A stretch of DNA of 64,000 nt from Claveliimonas acetigenes (GCF_025567385.1 NZ_JAOQJU010000005.1:102291-166290), one strand, 5' to 3'. Positions 7,385 to 16,742 are shown, numbered from the stretch's first letter. Notes: a model not told the origin generated them from the sequence alone. Translations and numbers: made by a program.

Positions 7385-9095
7385 TTTTTACGCCTCCATC
7401 CTCTACTTCATCCGGAACCAAGATGGTAACCTTTGTTCCTTCTCCCCATGTGCTTTCTACTGTAAATTCCATCTTTTCACCATAGAATAGCCGGAGTCGC
7501 TGGTAAATGTTAGCCATCCCGACGCCTTTCGTACTTTCCCTGGATTCCAGGGTTGCCAATACTTCTTCCAGTTTATCAGCTTTCATCCCGCATCCATTGT
7601 CTTCTACCGTAAATATCAGATGCCGTTCATCATACATCTTCGCTTTTACCTGCACTTCCCCACCCTCGATTTTCTGTTCCAGGCCATGGAAAACCGCATT
7701 TTCAACCAGGGGCTGCAGGATCAGTTTTACAATCGGCTTCTCCAAAGCCGCATCGTCCGCTGTAATTTCCACATCAATCTTATCCATAAAGCGGAACTCG
7801 ATAATCTTGGCATATTCCTTAATATATTCCAATTCCTCTTCCACCTGCACAATGTTCTCTTCTTTGACTGCGTACCGGAAGAGACGGGACAGCGCCATGG
7901 TAATCTCCGCAATCTCTTCCGCATCATAATACAATGACATTGCCCGGATACAGTCAAAGGTATTATATAAGAAATGCGGATTAATCTGATTGCGGTAAGC
8001 CAGTACCTGAAGCTGCTTTTTGGCAAGCTGGACTTCGTACATCTTCTTCCTTGAAATGTCCATCTCCCGATCCATCTGGTCCTTCTCGTCCAGCATCTGG
8101 TTCAGGCTCTCCATCACCAGCCCGATTTCATCTTCCCGCGCCACTTCTATCCGCTGTTGCGGCATAGCTACGATACTGCGGATAAATTCATTTATCTGAT
8201 GAATCGGTTTTATAAAACGCTTGTAGCAGAAAAATATCAGGATCAGCACCGCCACACCTGCTATCATATAAGCCACCATCATAAAGTTCTGCATCCAGCC
8301 GGTTCCGCCCTCCATCTCATTTACCGGAATCCGGCTGACAATCTTCCACCCGTCCATCGCAAGACTCCTGAACTGGACGTCATATTCCTCTGTATTCTTC
8401 TTCATATCCTGTCCAAGCTTCCCGGAAACGGAGCTTCCCCTGGATGCGACAATTTGCCCTTCCCCATCCAGCAGATATACCTGCGTATGCTCCGTTGCCT
8501 GAGAACCTTCCAACATTTCATCAAAATTCCCGGCGCGCATAATCAGCGAGCACATGCCAATCTGTTTGCCGTACTTGACATTCTCCAGGTCAAATACCGG
8601 GAAATATATGACATAGCTTGCTATTTCCGACTGTTCCAGCAAAAAAGTACTGCCAAATTCCATCTGTGTCTTTCTCTCATGGATGAATTCCATACTATCT
8701 GTCTCTTCCAGTTCTTCTCCCGTACTGGATATTTTTTCCATGGTTCTGTCATAAAGATAGATTCCTGCTATATTTTCATCCAAAAGCATCGTATTCAAAT
8801 AGACCGTCGAAAGATCTTCTTCCGACGTCACTCTACCCGCCGAATCCATCGTAAAATACCGGTAAACAGTAGGCGAATACACCAGTGTTGTCGCCACATG
8901 ATTCATAGAATCGTAAAAATCTTGTGCACTCTTCTGAATCTGCGTCAGTGCTTTTTCATTCAATTCCAGTACACTGCTTCGGCTTGTTCTTCTGACATAC
9001 TGCCTCGTCACTCCATACGTTGCCGCAAGGACCAGCAAGATAATACTGCTTATCAATAATAACTGAGAGAACAGGCCGTGCTTTATCTTTCTCAT
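7377..9095 (-). CDS. YesM-type sensor histidine kinase
   Basis: At 572 residues it has the standard YesM layout. There are two membrane segments (about residues 8-30 and 275-295) flanking an extracellular sensor region of about 240 residues, then a HAMP linker. A His_kinase domain carries the phospho-accepting His in NQINPHFLYNTFD. The C-terminal HATPase shows the N-box PLVENAVFHGLEQK and the G-boxes EDNGCGM and GVGMANIYQRL. It senses an external signal and phosphorylates the YesN partner encoded just downstream. It starts 16 bases after the solute-binding protein gene, in one operon with it. Confidence 0.94.
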   Translation of the reverse strand: MRKIKHGLFSQLLLISSIILLVLAATYGVTRQYVRRTSRSSVLELNEKALTQIQKSAQDFYDSMNHVATTLVYSPTVYRYFTMDSAGRVTSEEDLSTVYLNTMLLDENIAGIYLYDRTMEKISSTGEELEETDSMEFIHERKTQMEFGSTFLLEQSEIASYVIYFPVFDLENVKYGKQIGMCSLIMRAGNFDEMLEGSQATEHTQVYLLDGEGQIVASRGSSVSGKLGQDMKKNTEEYDVQFRSLAMDGWKIVSRIPVNEMEGGTGWMQNFMMVAYMIAGVAVLILIFFCYKRFIKPIHQINEFIRSIVAMPQQRIEVAREDEIGLVMESLNQMLDEKDQMDREMDISRKKMYEVQLAKKQLQVLAYRNQINPHFLYNTFDCIRAMSLYYDAEEIAEITMALSRLFRYAVKEENIVQVEEELEYIKEYAKIIEFRFMDKIDVEITADDAALEKPIVKLILQPLVENAVFHGLEQKIEGGEVQVKAKMYDERHLIFTVEDNGCGMKADKLEEVLATLESRESTKGVGMANIYQRLRLFYGEKMEFTVESTWGEGTKVTILVPDEVEDGGVKSV

Positions 9096-9111
9096 ATTGT
9101 TCCTCTCTCGT

Positions 9112-10731
9112 CTAATTCATCTTTTCAATTTTCTTCCCATACTCACTACAGTTTTTCTGATAGCTGTCATTCTTTTTACTGTCCAGCTCGTAAATCTGGC
9201 GTTCCGCAAGTCCACTTAACAGATTCTGATATTCCTGCTCAAACAGCCTGTCATTTTCCGCCAGAATAACCCGGGGAAACTGCGTCCGCTTCCATTCTTC
9301 CACATTTTCTTCCATCTTTTCATAAATACTGCCCGGAAGCAGTGTCTCTGAAAGGTCGCTGACGAGAGCGCTGTCATAAATATGCGTATCTTCATCCAGG
9401 GCATACGCCGTAGTGATTTCATATGAAGCTTCATCTACACTGCCCTCTTCAAAGGGAGCCAATACGCTCCGCTCCCATGCTGTATTCGCGAACATCCACC
9501 AGGCAAACACGCCACTCTGTGTATAATTGACTCTTGCATTCAGCCCTTCTTCCGTCAGTTCGAGCAGACCATCCTCATCGCAGTGATAATGCTTTCCCTC
9601 TTCACCATAACACCACAGCAGCAATCCGTCTTCACTGGTCATATAATCAATAAAATCCGCAATCTGCTCCGGGTTCTTACAATCCTTTGCTATAAAGGTA
9701 TTAATCCACCCAGTGGTTGCATGATCGCTCCTTCCCGCAACCGAAGTCTTACCTGTGGCAGGCCGTATGGCGCCGGATGATACCCATTCTCTTTCATCAA
9801 TTGCCGTATTCGCCACATTTCCGATAAAACACAACACATTTCCGCCCGCGATTACACCTTTCACTTCATCGTTGGACATGGACATCTGGTTGATATCCGC
9901 ATAACTTCTCTGCATCACAGTATGAAAAAAATACAGCGCATCCTTCATCTCTGCCTGAAGCGCCGGATCTATGTAATTCCCTTCTTCATCCACCACTTCC
10001 ACACCAAATGTATTTGCCAGGAAAGCCAGCGTTGACTCCTGCCAGGAATCCCCATCAACGAGTAACGGAATCACATCCGGTTGCTGCCCGGCTCTCTCGA
10101 ATGCCGCCAGCACCTGCTCCTCCGTCTGCAGATTTTCAACAGCAAGCCCCAACTTTTCCAACAGTTCCTTGTTCCAGATAATCGCCAGATTATCCCCATA
10201 TTGCGCCAATTCGTCATATCTTTTGTCGCTTGCCTTCCACAAGCTCCTGGCATCCGGTGAATTCACATGGGAAGGAAGCACATACCAGGCTCCGTCTCTC
10301 TGAACCAGTTCCTGCCTGATGTCCTCCGGCATGTTATCAAGCAAATGAGAATCCGGCTTATATTCTTCCAGAAATTCATCGATTTTCCACACTTTACCTG
10401 ACGTAACTAATTGATTAATGACCGTACTGTTCGTCACCGATATAATATCCGGCAATTCATTATTCACAATCATCAGGCTCAGCTGCTTATCTGGATCGCC
10501 AATGATATTTTTCACATCTACCACTGCCTTCGTTTTGCGGGATATCTCCCCGGTAATAGTTCCCTCTGACACATCCCACGCAGGAGGATGCCAGAATTCC
10601 ACGTCCGAAAATAAGGTCACACGGGCATAGTCTGTCTCTTCTTCTTTCTGTATAGAAGCCGTCTCATCCGAACACCCGGCAAGCAGAAAGATACCCGCCA
10701 GCAGCAGATATAGCATTGATATTTTCCTCAT
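9112..10731 (-). CDS. Extracellular solute-binding lipoprotein (permease-less)
   Basis: The 539-residue lipoprotein has a lipobox ending at C20 (FLLAGCSDE), so it should be anchored outside the membrane. The body matches family 1-type extracellular solute-binding proteins of large size, like the oligosaccharide binders LplA/YtcQ. Examples are the PDIISVTNST stretch and the tryptophan-rich FAWWMFANTAWERS stretch. The ATG at 10731 has AGGAGGAAGG upstream; the longer frame from 10773 would place non-signal residues before the lipoprotein signal. It is the first gene of an operon with the YesM kinase and YesN regulator. No ABC permease or ATPase is encoded nearby, so it may feed a ligand signal to the kinase or share a permease encoded elsewhere. 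Confidence 0.88.
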   Translation of the reverse strand: MRKISMLYLLLAGIFLLAGCSDETASIQKEEETDYARVTLFSDVEFWHPPAWDVSEGTITGEISRKTKAVVDVKNIIGDPDKQLSLMIVNNELPDIISVTNSTVINQLVTSGKVWKIDEFLEEYKPDSHLLDNMPEDIRQELVQRDGAWYVLPSHVNSPDARSLWKASDKRYDELAQYGDNLAIIWNKELLEKLGLAVENLQTEEQVLAAFERAGQQPDVIPLLVDGDSWQESTLAFLANTFGVEVVDEEGNYIDPALQAEMKDALYFFHTVMQRSYADINQMSMSNDEVKGVIAGGNVLCFIGNVANTAIDEREWVSSGAIRPATGKTSVAGRSDHATTGWINTFIAKDCKNPEQIADFIDYMTSEDGLLLWCYGEEGKHYHCDEDGLLELTEEGLNARVNYTQSGVFAWWMFANTAWERSVLAPFEEGSVDEASYEITTAYALDEDTHIYDSALVSDLSETLLPGSIYEKMEENVEEWKRTQFPRVILAENDRLFEQEYQNLLSGLAERQIYELDSKKNDSYQKNCSEYGKKIEKMN

Positions 10732-11037
10732 AGCCTTCCTCCTAAAGAAATCCCCCGTCAGTCCAACACGCATCGTTATAAAAATACTTTTTATTAGCTT
10801 ATCACTTTCAATCAGGTACTGTCAATCATCCATAAATTATTTACATAATTCAGAAAGTGTGTTATTATGTCTATAAGTCAGCAGAAGGATTTATTGCACA
10901 ACCTTTCAAAAACAGGTTGTCAACCTGCGAAGATTTGCTATAATAAAGGCGTGACGGCATTTTGGCTTTAATCGTGTAGATTACTATCGCTTTTTTGCTT
11001 ATTGTAAAATACAAACTCAAGAGAGCGTGGGGGTGAT
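10732..11037. promoter_or_regulatory. Divergent intergenic region with operator-like repeats and HipA-cassette promoter
   Basis: For the plus-strand cassette: -35 TTGTCA (10917-10922), 16-bp spacer, -10 TATAAT (10939-10944). Two overlapping inverted repeats cover the -35: CAGGTTG-T-CAACCTG (10913-10927) and ACAACCT (10898-10904) with AGGTTGT (10914-10920). For the minus strand, a TTGACA (10820-10825) points toward the binding-protein gene, with a less clear -10. The repeats are where an autoregulatory factor could bind. Confidence 0.55.
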
Positions 11038-11076
11038 ATTATCAAGAAAAAGCATATTGCTCAAATTCATTATAAT

Positions 11077-11832
11077 ATGAATATTGGTATTACAGAGCCC
11101 AAATATGCAATTTTGGATGATGGTTCCCAAGTCGTGGTAAAATTGTCTCATGGTCCAGAAGGAAATTTAGTGCTCTTTAATGAGTATGTGTGTTATAGAT
11201 TGGCAATACTTATCGATATCCCGATGCCGTATTGTGGAATATGTGTAATGGATGAGAACACAGAAGTATTTGATTCTAATATTGCTTCGAACAATAATTA
11301 TGGATATGCGTTTTACTCAACTTTTATGCCGAAAACCACCAAGCTATTATCATCTATTATTAATTTGATGAAGAACAAGGAAGTTTTCATCAAAGTTCTT
11401 TTATTTGATCATATTATATTTAATAAAGACAGGAATGAAGGAAATTTATTGGTTCGATTTTATAAAAATGACATATCATTGAAGGTGATTGATCATACTC
11501 ATGTGTTTATTAATGGTGCAATCTGGGATTCGGTTTGTTTAAAAAGGGCAATGAAAGAGAATGATTTACTTAGTACAGAAGTTCTTAAATATAACGAACG
11601 GTTATATAGTATGTTTTATAGAAATATTTCTATTACAAAAGAAACCCTGGAACAAGCAAGTATAGAATTTAAAAGTAAAATTAATTGTAATGTAATAAAG
11701 GAATTTATCGAAGAATGTCCACAAGATTGGAGACCAACGCAAGAAAGCGAAAATGCATTGGTTGAATATTTAATGTATAGGATAAACCACTTCGATGTTA
11801 TTATATCTACGATTCTAAATTACATAAAGTAG
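11077..11832 (+). CDS. HipA-like kinase-fold protein (HipA_2 type)
   Basis: The 251-residue protein (from ATG 11077) resembles the short single-domain HipA-like family. It has an N-terminal strand-loop-strand ending in a lysine (LDDGSQVVVKL), an LFNEYVCYRLA helix, then a catalytic-like segment LFDHIIFNKDRNEGNLLV (HipA proteins carry D-x-x-x-x-N here: D in NKDRNEGN) and a DHTHVF metal-binding-like Asp. In HipA the kinase phosphorylates a tRNA synthetase; this shorter family is largely uncharacterised. The ATG has no ribosome site. Family-like residues (KKKHIAQIHYN) continue in frame upstream to an ATC at 11041 that follows GGGGGTG, so the real start may be non-standard. The gene is clearly AT-richer than its neighbours, which suggests transfer, and is paired with the next gene. 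Confidence 0.7.
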   Translation: MNIGITEPKYAILDDGSQVVVKLSHGPEGNLVLFNEYVCYRLAILIDIPMPYCGICVMDENTEVFDSNIASNNNYGYAFYSTFMPKTTKLLSSIINLMKNKEVFIKVLLFDHIIFNKDRNEGNLLVRFYKNDISLKVIDHTHVFINGAIWDSVCLKRAMKENDLLSTEVLKYNERLYSMFYRNISITKETLEQASIEFKSKINCNVIKEFIEECPQDWRPTQESENALVEYLMYRINHFDVIISTILNYIK

Positions 11833-11847
11833 AAAAGGAGGTATATT

Positions 11848-12594
11848 ATGAGTCATATTGAATATTCAGCTTTGAATTACTATCATTCACCTGTATCAGA
11901 TGAATGCTTATGTCTTGGAGTGTTATTTCACAATATTACTACAGGCCAACGTGATTTTAAATATATTTCCAATTTCAAAAGATTTCAAGCATTTGATGAT
12001 GAAGCAGATATTAATTTTGTAAGAGCATACCTTGTTGGGATTAAAGAGGATGTTGAAACTTCTATCTTAAACTATAAGGATTCATTTGACTTACACTCAT
12101 ATGTTAAAGTATTTGCTAATGAGTTTAGATTTTCTACAATTAAGAAATTAAATGTTGATGAAAACGAAGATTATGTAGATGCCCTTACGAAAGTTTATTT
12201 AAAATATGATTTGGCAAAATCTCAACGATTGAATAGTAATGAAGAAAAGAAGCTAATCAAACGTGTACTTGAAACTAATAATTTAGAATATTCAAATGGT
12301 AGAATTTCCGGTGAATTTAATGACGAAATTCCATTTGATTATCAGCTGGAAAACCTGTGTATTAAGCATTTTTCGTTCAAAGGCAAGAATTTAAGAAGAC
12401 TTATAAGTAATGCCAGACAATGGTCTTTTGCCGCGGGCGAGTTAGCAGGAGTAAAAAAAGTATTATTTATTTATGATAGCGATTTTGAGGATAGAGATAA
12501 CCTGAAAATTATTATTAATATTCTATCTAAGTATGCAGAAGTTCTTCAAATGGATGAAGGCATGGATTATATCCTAAAATCATGTATAACGTAA
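11848..12594 (+). CDS. DUF3037-like protein, partner of the HipA-like kinase
   Basis: This 248-residue soluble protein begins 15 bases after the HipA-like gene behind an AAAAGGAGG site. Its N-terminal 100 residues (IEYSALNYYHSPVSDECLCLGVLFHN) have the pattern of DUF3037 proteins (Y-S-x-L-x-Y, then a nucleotide-binding-like VGVLL strand), which are known as frequent neighbours of short HipA-like kinases. The C-terminal half, about residues 130-248, is not recognised. Codon use is AT-rich like its partner. A joint role such as a toxin-antitoxin or defence pair is inference from gene pairing only. Confidence 0.55.
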   Translation: MSHIEYSALNYYHSPVSDECLCLGVLFHNITTGQRDFKYISNFKRFQAFDDEADINFVRAYLVGIKEDVETSILNYKDSFDLHSYVKVFANEFRFSTIKKLNVDENEDYVDALTKVYLKYDLAKSQRLNSNEEKKLIKRVLETNNLEYSNGRISGEFNDEIPFDYQLENLCIKHFSFKGKNLRRLISNARQWSFAAGELAGVKKVLFIYDSDFEDRDNLKIIINILSKYAEVLQMDEGMDYILKSCIT

Positions 12595-12635
12595 GAACAT
12601 AAACGGCCATGAATATCTATCTGCATTAACAATAC

Positions 12636-12679
12636 AAAAAAGAGTGAGTCTCAGCACACCGCACCAGCTCACTCTTTTC
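12636..12679. terminator. Bidirectional rho-independent terminator
   Basis: AAAAAGAGTGAG (12637-12648) pairs with CTCACTCTTTTT-like sequence (12668-12678), with A- and T-tracts on both sides. It lies between the convergent DUF3037-like gene and the DUF4340 gene and can serve both. Confidence 0.85.
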
Positions 12680-12683
12680 TCCT

Positions 12684-13301
12684 TTATTCGCTTTCCTGCG
12701 TATCTGTTGATATATCCGACCCGTCAGACACATCCGCCTCTTCGGTCGTGTCCGTCTCTTCCGTTTCTTCCTCTTCTTTCAAATCTTCAAGGTCAAAATA
12801 CAGACTTTCGATACAGCTTCCGGAGACAGTATATACCTCGCTTCCATCCTGCTCCATGGCATAATAATTGCTTCCCGCCGCATTCCCTACAAGAACCGTT
12901 ACCGTCTCTCCGCTCTCCGTAGTATACCACAGGGTGTAGACCGGATCTTCCAGACCATAGTCAGCAAGGCCGTCCGGATCTTCCAGCTTCCTGTCTGCGG
13001 ATATATAGGCAATTTGGCTCAGCATATTTTCCACTGACGACTGGTTTAGATTTACTTCTCTGTCTGTCTCAGAATACCAGGTATCTTCTTCTTTTACAAA
13101 GCTTAACTCTGTCTCACCGTTAGAATAACCAAAGGAAGTAATTTCGCTGACATCCGTATCTGTCAGATAGATCTGCTCCGCCTCTGTCTTCGCCTGCTCT
13201 TCCTCCTGCGCTTTCTCGGTCCATACTTTCAGCGCCAGATAACATACCACCAGCACTAAGAACACTGCCAACAATATAAAGAATCCTTTTTTTGATTTCA
13301 T
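12684..13301 (-). CDS. DUF4340 domain protein of a Gld-type ABC operon
   Basis: The 205-residue protein has one N-terminal membrane segment (FFILLAVFLVLVVCYLAL) and an outside domain with the DUF4340 pattern (LADYGLEDPVYTLWYTTESG, VLVGNAAGSNYYAM). It ends in an acidic Ser/Glu/Asp/Thr-rich tail. It is the last gene of the operon ATPase - permease - GldG-like - DUF4340 and follows the GldG-like gene by 15 bases with a strong GAAGGAGG site. Its function is unknown. The constant association with GldG-like proteins suggests an accessory envelope part of that transporter. Confidence 0.83.
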   Translation of the reverse strand: MKSKKGFFILLAVFLVLVVCYLALKVWTEKAQEEEQAKTEAEQIYLTDTDVSEITSFGYSNGETELSFVKEEDTWYSETDREVNLNQSSVENMLSQIAYISADRKLEDPDGLADYGLEDPVYTLWYTTESGETVTVLVGNAAGSNYYAMEQDGSEVYTVSGSCIESLYFDLEDLKEEEETEETDTTEEADVSDGSDISTDTQESE

Positions 13302-13316
13302 ACGGGGCCTCCTTCT

Positions 13317-14759
13317 CTATGCCTTTCTTCTCTTCCACCACTTCATGAAGCCGAATAGAAGTACAAGCGCCGGAATTCCCACAATCGCGACCATTCCTGT
13401 CACACCGGTATGCTTCATGGTATTGTAAGTAATCTCCAGGCTCTTCGCCTCGATAGCTACATTCTGCGTATCGTCAAAATTACTGGTGACTGCATTCATG
13501 AATAGATCCAGGTTCTCCAGCGTTGCCAGATTATCCGTAAGCTGACTGTCAATCAAACTGTCAGAAGACACTACTGTAAGCCGGCTCTCCTTCGTCTCTT
13601 CCTCAGAATCACTGCTTTCATCTTCTGCGTCTTCCTCCTCAGAGGAAATGGTTTCCGTGGCAACCGCTCCAAGCGTATAAGTGCCTTCCTCCTGAGTCTC
13701 TTCCGTCACTGCATACGCCTGGGAAGAAGTCTGCATAAATTCCGTAACGGAAATGGTATCCCGCGCCGCATCCGTCATTGTCAGGCCATGCGCATTCACC
13801 AGTAATACCATATCTGAGGACAGCCCTTCCGCCAGCTCTCCTGTTGCTGTGATTTCCGGGAAAATGTAGTAATAATTTCCCTGGTAATTGCGCTGCATAT
13901 CCGCAATATACCCTTCTTCCCGCTGCATACCATATTCATTTAACAGCGCATCCAGATTCGGAGCATCTCCTTCCATCTCTCCAAGGATAATAAATACTTT
14001 TCCGCCCTCTGACATATAGGAAAGAATCCGTTCTTTTTCTTCTTCTGAGATATCAGCCGTCGGCGCATACAGCATCAATAGTTCGCAATCCTCCGGAATC
14101 TCATTTGTCATAAGAAGATTTACTTCTTCTCCTTCGATATTATTTTTCTCAAGCAATTCTGTTACCGAAGAAGAAAAAGTCTGCTCACCATGACCGGAAG
14201 TATAATACAGTTTTTTCGTTTCCCCGCTGGCGACAAAATTAATTGCGCTTGTGAATTGACCCTCTCCGTCAAACTCTGTAGGCGAAGAACTGCCGGTCAT
14301 ATAATAGGAGTATTCATCCGTCACCAGTATATCATCAAAGGTAACCGACGTGCTCTTTCCCGTCTCTTCACAGGAAATAAGGATTCCATCTGCCTCCATA
14401 TTATTTTCCGTAAGCTCAGACGGATGCAGCACCGGATCCACCCATTCTACTTCTATCTTATCCGACAGCCCCGTATACTTTTTAAGAAAGGTCTGAATTC
14501 TTTCATCAGTCGAATCCTTCTCTGCAAATACAGTGAATTTTATTTCTTTATCCAGGGACTTAAGCATCTCTCTGCTCGTATCCGTAATCTCATATATTTT
14601 GTTGTCGCTGACATCAATATTGCGGTAGGACTCCGGTATCTGTCCCGCAATCATATTCACAACCACCGCAATGCCGATTACCAGAACAATCATTCCCACA
14701 CTGTAGCTCCCGTTTCTGGAAGTCGTGCTTCTAAAAATCTTTTTTATTTTTTCCAACAT
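13317..14759 (-). CDS. GldG-like ABC-associated extracellular subunit
   Basis: The 480-residue protein has an N-terminal membrane anchor (about residues 22-42, GMIVLVIGIAVVVNMI), a long outside region with the GldG/DUF4350-type glutamine-amidotransferase-like fold (YYTSGHGEQTFS, LLMLYAPTADISEEE, GGKVFIILGEMEG), an acidic stretch near residue 380, and a C-terminal membrane segment (about 447-467) ending in KWWKRRKA. In Flavobacterium the GldAFG transporter serves gliding. Clostridia do not glide this way, so the exported substrate is unknown. It starts 9 bases after the permease gene. Confidence 0.85.
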   Translation of the reverse strand: MLEKIKKIFRSTTSRNGSYSVGMIVLVIGIAVVVNMIAGQIPESYRNIDVSDNKIYEITDTSREMLKSLDKEIKFTVFAEKDSTDERIQTFLKKYTGLSDKIEVEWVDPVLHPSELTENNMEADGILISCEETGKSTSVTFDDILVTDEYSYYMTGSSSPTEFDGEGQFTSAINFVASGETKKLYYTSGHGEQTFSSSVTELLEKNNIEGEEVNLLMTNEIPEDCELLMLYAPTADISEEEKERILSYMSEGGKVFIILGEMEGDAPNLDALLNEYGMQREEGYIADMQRNYQGNYYYIFPEITATGELAEGLSSDMVLLVNAHGLTMTDAARDTISVTEFMQTSSQAYAVTEETQEEGTYTLGAVATETISSEEEDAEDESSDSEEETKESRLTVVSSDSLIDSQLTDNLATLENLDLFMNAVTSNFDDTQNVAIEAKSLEITYNTMKHTGVTGMVAIVGIPALVLLFGFMKWWKRRKA

Positions 14760-14768
14760 TCTGACCTC

Positions 14769-15635
14769 CTAACTCCAGCGTCTCTTCTGAATCATCTGCA
14801 TTGTCAGGAAAATAAATACTCCTGCCACCGTCAGATACCGGATGATCCCGCTGACATCTAAAAGGTTATTTGACAGAACTCCGGTAAAAATCTCTATCAA
14901 ATCCAAATTTCCAAGAATATTTTGCAGCGCTCCTTCAAAAATACTGGAATTTACCACAAAGACAATTACGCCGCCCACAACCGCCGCTAACTCAAGACAT
15001 GCGGCAAGCAGCCAGTTCTTCGTCATATGCCATACCAGCCATATAAGAAGCGTAGCAATACACAGAAGCCCCACCGCATTCGCACCTGCCGAACTTGGGA
15101 GGAAACTCATCACTCCGCTCCACAGATACAGGATAAGCAGAACACCAAAGCTTCCGATTGCTGCAAGAATCGCACTCTCTGTCAGAGAAGATATGAACAT
15201 TCCAATCGCAATGTAAACACACCCCAGCAGGAAGAACAGCAGAATGGTAAGATAGTCCACCTTTAAATACGCGCTCCCCTGGGCCTTGATAATCAACGGA
15301 AAAATCAGGCACAGCGCACACGGAATAGCAAAAATGGTAACCATTGCAAGATATTTCCCCATTACCACTCCAAACAGATTCACCGGAGAGGTAAATAAAA
15401 GCTGATCCGTCCTGTTCTTCCTTTCTTCTGCAAAGCTCCGCATGGTAAGCACCGGAATTGCAATTAATAAAATAAATGCCACGCTGTTTAAAACATAAGA
15501 AAAATACGGATAACCGTAATTCAGATTATACGCCATGAAATAGATACCGATAAACACCATTAAAAAGGCAATAAACACATAACCTATCATGGAATGAAAG
15601 TAGGATTTCAGTTCTCTTTTATATATCGCCGCCAT
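14769..15635 (-). CDS. ABC-2 type permease (GldF-like)
   Basis: The 288-residue permease begins MAAIYKRELKSYFHSMIGYV, the typical start of GldF/NosY-type ABC-2 membrane subunits, followed by about six membrane segments. The conserved motif MRSFAEERKNRTDQLLFTSPVN lies between segments two and three. It overlaps the ATPase gene by 17 bases, which implies translational coupling. With the ATPase it forms an exporter-like membrane complex. Confidence 0.9.
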   Translation of the reverse strand: MAAIYKRELKSYFHSMIGYVFIAFLMVFIGIYFMAYNLNYGYPYFSYVLNSVAFILLIAIPVLTMRSFAEERKNRTDQLLFTSPVNLFGVVMGKYLAMVTIFAIPCALCLIFPLIIKAQGSAYLKVDYLTILLFFLLGCVYIAIGMFISSLTESAILAAIGSFGVLLILYLWSGVMSFLPSSAGANAVGLLCIATLLIWLVWHMTKNWLLAACLELAAVVGGVIVFVVNSSIFEGALQNILGNLDLIEIFTGVLSNNLLDVSGIIRYLTVAGVFIFLTMQMIQKRRWS

Positions 15636-16596
15636 CTATCTGTTCCTCACTTTCTACAATATTTCCCTGTGTCAGTTCAAGGAAGATTTCTTCCAGGGTG
15701 GTCTTCGTCCTTGTAAGCTCCAGCAGCGGAACCCCTTTCCCCGCAAAAGCAAAGAACAGTTCTTCCCGGATATCCTGCCCCGCACTGCTTTCTATCTTTG
15801 CAGTCACCAGCCCGTTCTTATGGTCTGTAAACTCCGCCTTACCCATTCCCGGCACGCCCGACAGGATTTCTTTTACCTCTTCTACCGTTGCTCTTACCTG
15901 GATTTCCGTAACGCCATCGCCGCCGATTTTCTTCTCCAGATTCTCAGGATTGTCACTTGCCACCAGTTTTCCGCCGGAGATAATCATAATGTAATCGCAG
16001 ACCTCCCGCACCTCCGCAAGAATATGGGAACTTAAAATTACCGTATGATTCTTGGCAAGTTTACGAATCATCTCCCGTATCTCAATAATCTGCTTCGGGT
16101 CAAGTCCCACCGTCGGTTCATCCAGAATAATAATTTCCGGAAATCCAAGAATCGCCTGCGCAAGCCCCACTCTCTGCTTATATCCTTTGGACAGATTCTG
16201 AATCAGCCGCATACTTACATCCTGAAGCTTCGTAAGCTCCATAACCGCCTTTAACTGGCCTTCCCGTTCACTTGACGGGATTTTCTTCAGCTCTGCCGCA
16301 AATGTAAGATATTCCAGAACCGTCATTTCCATATAAAGAGGAGGCTGCTCCGGCAAATAACCTATACACCGCTTCGCAGCCTCCGGCTCTTTCAGTATAT
16401 CGTGTCCATTAATCAGAACTTTTCCTTCCGTAGCCCCCAGGTATCCGGTCATAATGTTCATAGTCGTTGATTTCCCCGCGCCGTTCGGTCCAAGGAACCC
16501 ATATACCTGCCCTTTCTCTATGGTAAAGCTCAAGTGATCCACCGCCAGATGCTTCCCATACATTTTCACTAGATTCTGCACTTCTATCAAGTTCAT
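15619..16596 (-). CDS. ABC transporter ATP-binding protein (GldA-like)
   Basis: The 325-residue ATPase carries Walker A GPNGAGKST, the signature LSKGYKQRVGLAQA, Walker B IIILDEPTVGLDP and the switch His in ILSSHILAEV. A C-terminal extension of about 100 residues is usual in ABC-2 ATPases of the GldA/CcmA/NatA type. It is the first gene of the four-gene minus-strand operon, with GAGAGGAGG just upstream of the ATG. It powers the ABC-2 permease encoded next. Confidence 0.93.
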   Translation of the reverse strand: MNLIEVQNLVKMYGKHLAVDHLSFTIEKGQVYGFLGPNGAGKSTTMNIMTGYLGATEGKVLINGHDILKEPEAAKRCIGYLPEQPPLYMEMTVLEYLTFAAELKKIPSSEREGQLKAVMELTKLQDVSMRLIQNLSKGYKQRVGLAQAILGFPEIIILDEPTVGLDPKQIIEIREMIRKLAKNHTVILSSHILAEVREVCDYIMIISGGKLVASDNPENLEKKIGGDGVTEIQVRATVEEVKEILSGVPGMGKAEFTDHKNGLVTAKIESSAGQDIREELFFAFAGKGVPLLELTRTKTTLEEIFLELTQGNIVESEEQIDGGDI

Positions 16597-16742
16597 ACCT
16601 CCTCTCCGTTTTCCTGACTATTCTATGCAGCAAATGTGTTCTTTCATTGTTGAACCCGTGTTTTTTCTTTAAAATTTCTGTGAATTTCCGGTCACAAATT
16701 TCATGGTTTATGTTAAATACTGTTAGATATATGTAAAGTCTA

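Noticed and set aside
8157..9059. A 300-codon plus-strand frame
   Set aside because: It is antisense to the YesM kinase gene with implausible composition.
12684..16596. Gliding motility genes
   Set aside because: The genes look like gldA/F/G, but Clostridia lack the gliding machinery and the rest of the gld set is absent; a general ABC-2 exporter is more likely.
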